Below are positions 50,966 to 56,738 of a stretch of DNA of 56,738 bases, one piece after another; the stretch's first letter is position 1; each line of letters starts with the position of its first letter. Position numbers and translations under genes: made by a program. The notes under the pieces were generated by a model. The model was not told the origin of the DNA, did not search any database, and saw only the letters and a list, made by a program, of their open reading frames with translations. The stretch comes from DASXZH01 sp036502005. GTDB taxonomy: Bacteria > Armatimonadota > Fimbriimonadia > Fimbriimonadales > Fimbriimonadaceae. The stretch lies in NCBI GenBank assembly GCA_036502005.1, contig DASXZH010000069.1:1-56738 (forward strand), given 5' to 3'.

Positions 50966-51799
50966 ATGAAACGTACAATTCTTATACTCGCGATCTTGGT
51001 GGGATCAGGCAGCGCCTGTTTCGCCCAGACTATTCCTAACCTAGGCGCGGCCGGCCAATACTCTGTTTTTGGTCTCGGCAGCACTCAAATGACCATGAGC
51101 AGCGGCAACACCGTCGTGACGGGCAACGTGGCGGTCGGGCCAAACAGTTCGCTCGATTTTTCGGGCGGTGGCCACATTCTTGGCAACTTGGCAGTTGACC
51201 CCAGTTCCTCCGTTAATATTAGCGGCGGCAGCAGCGTCAGCGGCACCAACAGTCTAGTCAGCTTGGCGGCAGCTTCTCAGGCAGCCATGAACGCCTCGAT
51301 GATAGCGACCAACGATGCGGCCACACAAACATTGAACGGCATCAACAACTCTGCCAATCTAAACTTTGGAAGCGGTTTGAACGTTCTTGATGTTAAGGGA
51401 AATGTCCAGATGCAAGGTGGCTCCAAGCTGACCCTGAACGGGGCGGCTAACAGCTTTGTTGTTGTGGACGTGACGGGTGGCATGACGCTTGGCGGCGGCT
51501 CGCAGATGGTGCTTACGGGCGGCCTTACCGCTAACCACATCCTGTGGAACTTCGAGGGCACCGGCCAGGATATCAACTTCAACGGCAACTCTACCGTTGA
51601 TGGAACGATCCTTGCTGTAAATCGAAACATCACGGTTAGTGGCGGCGTCGTTAACGGAGCCGTGATCGGTTCTGAGAACGGCCAGTTGAAGCTTCAGTCC
51701 GGACCGAAGGTAAACGGCCAGCCGGTTCCTGAGCCTGCCTCCATGGGCCTGCTAGCGATCGGACTTGTGGGTCTGATCCGAAGAAAGAAGACTGCTTAG
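50966..51799 (+). CDS. PEP-CTERM surface protein
   Basis: The 277-residue secreted protein starts at ATG 50966, six bases after GAGG, with signal MKRTILILAILVGSGSACFA. The body is a repetitive beta domain like ice-binding/choice-of-anchor A proteins (NVAVGPNSSLDFSGG, GTILAVNRNITVSGG). The end is a PEP-CTERM sorting signal: VPEPASMGLLAIGLVGLI then RRKKTA, read by an exosortase, none of which lies in this window. It faces the PilX-like gene tail to tail. It likely belongs to the outer surface or biofilm matrix. Confidence 0.8.
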   Translation: MKRTILILAILVGSGSACFAQTIPNLGAAGQYSVFGLGSTQMTMSSGNTVVTGNVAVGPNSSLDFSGGGHILGNLAVDPSSSVNISGGSSVSGTNSLVSLAAASQAAMNASMIATNDAATQTLNGINNSANLNFGSGLNVLDVKGNVQMQGGSKLTLNGAANSFVVVDVTGGMTLGGGSQMVLTGGLTANHILWNFEGTGQDINFNGNSTVDGTILAVNRNITVSGGVVNGAVIGSENGQLKLQSGPKVNGQPVPEPASMGLLAIGLVGLIRRKKTA

Positions 51800-51816
51800 T
51801 CCACTCTTTCTTTAAT

Positions 51817-51857
51817 GGCGCAACTTTGGGATGGCGCTGAGGTCCCAAGGTTGCGCC
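51817..51857. terminator. Terminator hairpin between convergent surface genes
   Basis: GGCGCAACTTTGGGA pairs with TCCCAAGGTTGCGCC around an eleven-base loop. It lies between the stop codons of the PEP-CTERM gene (51799) and the PilX-like gene (51866) and could serve both. No T tract is present on the plus strand. Confidence 0.7.
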
Positions 51858-51865
51858 GTTCCAAT

Positions 51866-53215
51866 TTAGTAGGTCAGTGAGACGTTTTCAGTGTAGGTTC
51901 CAATGCTGCTGCACGTTGCCGTGATAGCCCCGGTTAAGACCCCGCCGCTCTGGGTCATTGTTCCGCTTGCTGTCCAGGTGGAACCGCTGTAAACATAGGT
52001 GGCGTTGTAGACGCCCGCGCTTGTAAGAGTTCCGGTAACGGTGCCATTACCTTCCGAAGCGTCGTGGGTCGTTCCGGTAACGACGCCACTATTTGAAACA
52101 GTAATTGCCAATGTTCCCGTATCCGATTGGCTCGTAACCGTATAAGGGCCTGACCAAGTTCCGGCAAGGAAGTCGTTCGTATTCCAGGTGTAACCCGGAA
52201 GATGAAGAAGATTGCCGGTGGTCACAGAGCTCTTGACCGTTGGGTCCATCACGGAAGTTGTGTTCGCCGAGAAGGATATCGTGTTGGTGACTAATGCTCC
52301 TTGCGTAATATCCAAACCTCCGCTGTTGATGCTGGTGTTTCCGGTGACAAACCAGTACCCCACCATCGCGCCACCGTTCACCGTAAGGTTGCCATTAACG
52401 ATGAAAACCGCTGTTGACGAGGTGTTGGCGTAAGCCATCGCACCGCTGATGCTTACGCTGCCGTTAAGAAACACAGTGCCAATTCCACCGAACGTACCAC
52501 TGACTGAAACGCCACCGTTGCTGTAATACCAAACTGGGTAGGGGTTGCCGGCGTAGACGGTTGGGAAGGTGCCCCCAGTGAGCGTATTGTTGCTGCTATT
52601 GACCGACGCAATCGCTTGATAGTTGGCTGCGGTTACGCTCGGGAACGTGATCGCGGTGTTGTTCTTGGACGTAGTCCCTGTTACCGTGAGTTTTGACGTG
52701 GTGATGTTGCCTGACGAGTAGATACTCCCGTTAACGACATTGCTTCCTGCGCTGCCCAGTCCCGTAATCGAAATGTTGCCATTGGCAAAAATGTCTCCAT
52801 TCGCGCTTGAGGCACCTGTGTTGAAAGTATAGTTGTTGCTCGTGAATGCAGAATTGACGAAAAGGGCATAGTCAAATGGTGTATTGGGGACAGCTTTGCA
52901 AAGAATGGCCCATTCGGGATATGTTCGCCCGTCCGGTGTTGTGAGGGTCGAAGTTACTTTTATGGAGTTTGCGAGGCTGGAAGAGTTGTCGACGGTGGCG
53001 AGGGTTCCGCTGACGCCATTCAATGTGAATGACCGGCTATCGGGGAGCGTAAGCGAACCATTTGCCTCTAGATCGTCAATCATCGAAGTGGCAGCATCCC
53101 AGGTGCGCTGGGCAAGCTGCTGATCTTCGTAGCGGATTTCCTGACGCAGATCGCTCATGCCCAATTCGGCAGCCAGCACAACCACCCCCGCGATGGCGAG
53201 CACCATAATCAGCAC
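51866..53215 (-). CDS. PilX-like or secreted beta-rich protein with pilin-type N-terminus
   Basis: This protein (449 residues from GTG 53215) has an N-terminal helix (MLIMVLAIAGVVVLAAELGM) and a long repetitive beta region with DIFANGNISITGLGSAGSNV-type turns, ending in a VTGTLTSAGVYNATYVYSGS domain. In-frame codons upstream add KRKGSAIIFV, the classical start of PilX/pseudopilin helices, so the true start lies upstream of 53215, but no ATG, GTG or TTG is present in that frame before a stop near 53283; CTG is the only candidate. The DUF7305-like body is shared by surface proteins. Confidence 0.65.
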   Translation of the reverse strand: MLIMVLAIAGVVVLAAELGMSDLRQEIRYEDQQLAQRTWDAATSMIDDLEANGSLTLPDSRSFTLNGVSGTLATVDNSSSLANSIKVTSTLTTPDGRTYPEWAILCKAVPNTPFDYALFVNSAFTSNNYTFNTGASSANGDIFANGNISITGLGSAGSNVVNGSIYSSGNITTSKLTVTGTTSKNNTAITFPSVTAANYQAIASVNSSNNTLTGGTFPTVYAGNPYPVWYYSNGGVSVSGTFGGIGTVFLNGSVSISGAMAYANTSSTAVFIVNGNLTVNGGAMVGYWFVTGNTSINSGGLDITQGALVTNTISFSANTTSVMDPTVKSSVTTGNLLHLPGYTWNTNDFLAGTWSGPYTVTSQSDTGTLAITVSNSGVVTGTTHDASEGNGTVTGTLTSAGVYNATYVYSGSTWTASGTMTQSGGVLTGAITATCSSIGTYTENVSLTY

Positions 53216-53299
53216 AAATATAATTGCGCTGCCTTTTCTCTTATTGGGCTTGTAAGGGCCGACTCGTTTGACTTGTGCCAGTAATAGGAATTATCGGTT

Positions 53300-53430
53300 T
53301 GTTTGGGGATAGGGGATAGGGGATGGGACGGAGAGTCGAAGGTCGAAGGTCGAAGGTCGAAAGTCGGATAGGGGATGGGGGATGGGGGATAGTCGATGGG
53401 TTGAAAGTCGAAAGTCGAAGTCGAAAGCTG
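53300..53430. repeat. Composite heptamer arrays (GATAGGG, GTCGAAG/A)
   Basis: GGGGATAG/GATGGG-type units and GTCGAAGG/GTCGAAA units alternate, as at 18971-19190 and 49600-49690. Confidence 0.85.
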
Positions 53431-53482
53431 GTAGTGGGTTGCAGAAGGTGGATGGGCTCGCTACAACTAACGAACGAGCGCG

Positions 53483-53545
53483 AAGCTGTGGAGTGCGGGA
53501 GCTTGCTCCTGCTCAAATCAGGAAGCTTGCTTACGCAAATGCCAT
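53483..53545. repeat. Family D element, half copy
   Basis: GCGAAGCTGTGGAGTGCGGG starts the copy, followed by AGCTTGCTCCTGCTCAAATC and AGGAAGCTTGCTTACGC, like the left half of 34026-34157. The right inverted end is not present. Beyond it (to 53979) no gene is seen; two AGCATAAAC words lie near 53850-53880. Confidence 0.7.
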
Positions 53546-53979
53546 TAGTTTTCAAGATCGAACTCAAATGTGCCCATGCGATGCAGGCCCAACGGGCCGA
53601 GCAGACTTAGCGAAGGCCGAAGGCCTGGTAACTTAACGGCCACTATCCTAAAGCGCCAAAGGTGCGAAACAGGAAGTCTAGGATCTTAGGAAACCTTTAA
53701 GGGTGCTTGGCTCGTCGGCTACTAGGGCTTGGCATGTGCCAGGGCCTTTCGCTCCTTGAAATTACTAACAATAAGTTGCAGAAATCCTTAAGTGGTTTTC
53801 TTTTCGAAAGATGATTAGTGAAGCTAAGGACAGGAGCAAAAGTGAGCATAAACGAGCACAAGTTAGCATAAACATTACCAAGGTGCGGACGGTCGGTTCG
53901 GCACTCACCCAGGCCCAAAACCCTAGAACCCTAGCAACTTAGAACCGTAGAACCCTATGAGCCCTAGAAACCTCCGGCC

Positions 53980-56457
53980 CTATGCCGCGTGGGTTTTCCG
54001 ATCGTTCTTGGCGAGGACGCCGAGCTTGTGCTCGGTCTTCTCCTGATACATGTTCGTATCAGCGAACGAGATGAGGCTGGTGCAGTCTTTGCCGTCATCC
54101 GGGAAACAAGCCAATCCGATGCTGACATCGATGCGCAAGTTGCCAAGCTTGTAGTGGACCAGATTCGGGTCATAGCTCTGAACGCTACGTTCTATTCGGC
54201 TCGCCACTTCAACTGCATGGGCCCTCTCAGCGCCATCAAGAAGGATCAAGAATTCATCGCCTCCATAGCGGCAAACAACGCTTTCGGAGGGGACCGCCTC
54301 GGTGATCAACCGGGCGACCTCTCTAAGGACCTCATCGCCCTTCTGGTGGCCGAAGTTGTCATTGATGGGCTTGAAGCTGTCGATATCAAGGCAAAGAAGG
54401 GCAAATCTGTTTGGCATCTCACCTTCGGGGGGATGCTCGTGGCAGCGCAGGTCGACTTGCTCGGTAAGGTGCCTGATGTTGAACAGATCGGTAAGTGGAT
54501 CCTTAATCGCGTGGCTCTTGGTTCGCTCGTACAGCATGCCGTTGTAGAGGGCGAGCGCTGAACGCTCGGCGATCATTTCGAGCAGATCCTTATCGTGATC
54601 GGAGAATGCGTCATTTTGCTGGTGATACAGGTTGATCGTTCCAAGGGCTTCGCCTTGATAAATGATTGGCACGATGAGCGAGGTTTGAACGTTGTGCCAA
54701 GGCTCGTACTCGGAAGTCATGAGCATAAGATCCTCGGCATCAAACTCGCCTATATAAGATCCCATTTGCTCCAAGACGTTGACGCTGGCAGTGCCAGCTT
54801 TAAAGGTGTATGCGCCCAGCATGTAGTCCCGGTTAAGTCCTGCTGCCGCGATCACATGAAGCGAGCCATCGGTTTCCTTGAGCAGGAAGGACGTGGACGC
54901 ATCGGGGAAAATGGCCTCAAGCTTATGAGCGAGGATGTTGACGGTTTCCTGCACTCCAAGACTGGTTGACAGGCTTTGGGCGACCTCATAGAGAGCCCAA
55001 AGCTCTGAGGAAGCGCGCGAGATCTCTCGCGCGGCAAGACCCGCTTTATCGCTAAGTTCGGGCGCGGCACGAGGGGCAAGCGGCCCTTCGCCGTTAAAAG
55101 CCATTTTTGCAACGACATTATCGATTATTACTTTGAAGGCTTCGACCACGAGCGGATCAAAATGGGTGCCCGCATCGTTGATGATGGATTCCTTCGCCTT
55201 TTCGTGAGACCAGCCCTTTCGATAGGAACGGGTTGACGTGAGAGCGTCGTAAACATCGGCGACGGCCATGATTCTGGCCGTAAGCGGGATATCTTCGCCG
55301 GCCAAACCGTCTGGATAACCGGTGCCATCGAATTTTTCGTGATGGTGGCGCACGACGGGCAGAACAGGCCATGGAAACTCTACGGGGTCCAGGATGGCAG
55401 CGCCGATCTCCGGGTGTTTCTTGATCTTGTCGAACTCATCGTCGGTTAGCCGACCCGGCTTCAGAAGAACGTATTCAGGAACACCGAGCTTGCCAATATC
55501 GTGAAGGAGGGCGCCCGTGTTTACGGCTTCCAGTTCGATTCCTTCCAAGCCCATTTGTTTGGCGATGGCGACCGAGTAGGTTTGTACGCGAAGAATGTGC
55601 TGGTGGGTGTACTGATCCTTCGCGTCGATGGCGAGAGCAAGGCTCTTAATGGTGGCAAGATAGAGCTCAGCCAGGTGATCCTGGTTCACTTGGAGGGCCT
55701 CAAAATGCTGCTGTTTTTCTTCCGCCCTTGCTTTATATCCCTTAAAGGAGATGTAGCTGAGGTAGGTCAGCGGGGTGATGAACAACAGCATTACGCCCGT
55801 GTTTTCCTTTAACAGAAGGATTGCCAAAGCTCCCAGGATGGCTGCCGCGAAATAGCTTGGGGCGGTGCAAAGGAATGTGCGCTTCCAAAAATCAAATGTT
55901 CGGTTTTCGGTGGTGAGTCCAACCATGATCGACACACCGAAGGTGTCGATCGTGTAGATAAACAGGATCGCGCCAAGAATGCCCATAAAGGTGGGCAGAA
56001 GCTGCAGCTGCATGCTCCAGTGGTTCACGATGAGGAACACGAAACCACCGACCGCCGTTTCGAACGCGACAAGCGCGATGTTGAAACAGAGCTGATAGGC
56101 TTGGAGCCTTCGCGGATAAAGGCAACCGCATAAGCAGGTGAGCACGCCGACGACAACCGCGTAGGATGGGCCCAGCCTAATGAGCGCGGCAAAAGTGACG
56201 GCAAAGCCTAGATTGATGTTTCCTGCTTCTTCACTTAACAGGTCTTTTAAGATGGAAACATTCTTTCCGCCAAGGACGATGCTCAGAGCGGTAAATAGGA
56301 GCATTTCCGAAACGGTGGCTTGAGATCCCGGAATCTGCAATGCGGTCAGCCAGATGGTCGTGGCAAGGCCTGCTATGCACATTGCCATTAAGTAGATTCG
56401 GGCTGAACTCGGAAGGGCGCGCATAAAGAAGTACCAATTCGGCAGGTGCCTCTTCAA
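53980..56457 (-). CDS. Membrane HD-GYP-GAF-GGDEF cyclic-di-GMP protein
   Basis: This 825-residue protein has about seven N-terminal membrane helices (to about 240), then an HD-GYP phosphodiesterase domain (about 255-450) with LLHDIGKLG and HHEKFDGTGYPDGLAGEDIP, a GAF domain (about 480-640) and a GGDEF domain (about 655-815) with RYGGDEFLILLDGAERA. It could both make and break cyclic di-GMP. The start is TTG 56457 or ATG 56424. It has the complete GYP and GGDEF catalytic motifs. It is monocistronic, followed by repeats. Confidence 0.88.
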   Translation of the reverse strand: MKRHLPNWYFFMRALPSSARIYLMAMCIAGLATTIWLTALQIPGSQATVSEMLLFTALSIVLGGKNVSILKDLLSEEAGNINLGFAVTFAALIRLGPSYAVVVGVLTCLCGCLYPRRLQAYQLCFNIALVAFETAVGGFVFLIVNHWSMQLQLLPTFMGILGAILFIYTIDTFGVSIMVGLTTENRTFDFWKRTFLCTAPSYFAAAILGALAILLLKENTGVMLLFITPLTYLSYISFKGYKARAEEKQQHFEALQVNQDHLAELYLATIKSLALAIDAKDQYTHQHILRVQTYSVAIAKQMGLEGIELEAVNTGALLHDIGKLGVPEYVLLKPGRLTDDEFDKIKKHPEIGAAILDPVEFPWPVLPVVRHHHEKFDGTGYPDGLAGEDIPLTARIMAVADVYDALTSTRSYRKGWSHEKAKESIINDAGTHFDPLVVEAFKVIIDNVVAKMAFNGEGPLAPRAAPELSDKAGLAAREISRASSELWALYEVAQSLSTSLGVQETVNILAHKLEAIFPDASTSFLLKETDGSLHVIAAAGLNRDYMLGAYTFKAGTASVNVLEQMGSYIGEFDAEDLMLMTSEYEPWHNVQTSLIVPIIYQGEALGTINLYHQQNDAFSDHDKDLLEMIAERSALALYNGMLYERTKSHAIKDPLTDLFNIRHLTEQVDLRCHEHPPEGEMPNRFALLCLDIDSFKPINDNFGHQKGDEVLREVARLITEAVPSESVVCRYGGDEFLILLDGAERAHAVEVASRIERSVQSYDPNLVHYKLGNLRIDVSIGLACFPDDGKDCTSLISFADTNMYQEKTEHKLGVLAKNDRKTHAA

Positions 56458-56496
56458 TTTCGGAATTTTTGCGGCTGAAAATTAGGAGGCTTCGCG

Positions 56497-56738
56497 TGAT
56501 AGGTGAAAGGTGATAAGTGAAAGGTAACAAGTGATAGGTGATAAGTGATAAGGAAAATGAGGGGCTGATTTCAGAATGCTTTCCTTGGCGGAGGTGTGAA
56601 ATTTTAGTTGGCCCTAAAGGCTTTCCCTTCCGATCACCTATCACCTATCACCTATCACCTATCACCTATCACCTATCACCTATCACCTATCACCTATCAC
56701 CTATCACCTATCACCTATCACCTATCACCTATCACCTA
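56497..56738. repeat. Two heptamer arrays (GGTGATA)n in opposite directions
   Basis: A degenerate GTGATAG array (56497-56555) reads forward; a clean CACCTAT array (56635 to the window edge, about 15 copies) reads in reverse. Together they form an inverted pair separated by about 80 bases. The array continues past the window. Confidence 0.9.

Noticed and set aside
53697..53918. 73-codon minus-strand frame
   Set aside because: No ribosome site, no motif; lies in repeat-like sequence.

Overview
The window is a 56.7 kb piece of a bacterial chromosome of moderate GC content, with no rRNA, no tRNA that I could recognise, no plasmid or phage core genes and no CRISPR array. The gene set points to a diderm, probably non-proteobacterial organism: an apolipoprotein N-acyltransferase-like protein, LytR-CpsA-Psr protein, a PEP-CTERM surface protein, type IV pilin-like proteins, DUF6263-like secreted proteins and many short heptanucleotide tandem repeats. 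The combination resembles Armatimonadota (Fimbriimonadia-like), but this placement is an inference from gene content and was not tested by any search.

Layout. 1-495 holds fragments of two dispersed repeat families. 495-3520 holds a serine hydrolase with a membrane segment inside its catalytic domain and a DUF4139 protein. 3641-6709 (minus strand) is a housekeeping operon obg-nadD-rsfS plus a TPR membrane protein. 6813-9509 holds a stress-type protein and glmS. 9693-14849 is the most interesting block: polyprenyl-phosphate sugar transferase, family 4 glycosyltransferase, and a three-gene cassette UbiA/DprE2/DprE1 that looks like the decaprenylphosphoryl-arabinose pathway of mycobacteria. 14944-25315 holds secreted proteins of unknown role, aspartase, a DUF4380-like protein, a BSP-type peptidase, a pseudopilin-like protein, an LCP ligase and a GAF histidine kinase. 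25904-28862 holds rarA and an ECF sigma/anti-sigma pair. 29128-33944 holds signal peptidase I, a NUDIX hydrolase, a four-helix-bundle protein, an M48 peptidase, a broken DUF1801 gene and trpB. 34026-44400 holds repeats, a broken ParB-like gene, an AraC regulator, asd, an AAA ATPase, a DHFR-like reductase, ribosomal protein L28, a multi-PAS histidine kinase, a truncated NYN gene, a PilZ protein and a DUF2156 protein. 44516-49571 holds a large inverted-repeat element, a PadR/HAAS pair, an lnt-like gene and a leuA-like gene lacking its regulatory domain. 49988-56457 holds a prepilin, a PEP-CTERM protein, a PilX-like protein and a large HD-GYP/GAF/GGDEF protein.

How the genes work together. glmS (UDP-GlcNAc precursor), the sugar transferase, the glycosyltransferase and the DPA-like cassette could jointly feed an exopolysaccharide or cell-surface glycan containing a D-arabinofuranose-type sugar; the LCP protein 7 kb away is a candidate for attaching such a polymer. 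c-di-GMP signalling is represented by the HD-GYP/GGDEF protein and the PilZ protein, plausibly linked to the pilin-like and surface proteins. 

The second theme is repeats. At least five dispersed families with inverted ends or hairpins and many heptanucleotide tandem arrays fill the intergenic spaces. In several places they intrude into genes: one lies in frame inside the GAF domain of a histidine kinase, one forms the 3' end of the same gene, and one precedes the sugar transferase. Three broken genes (DUF1801, ParB-like, NYN) sit in the same repeat-rich regions.
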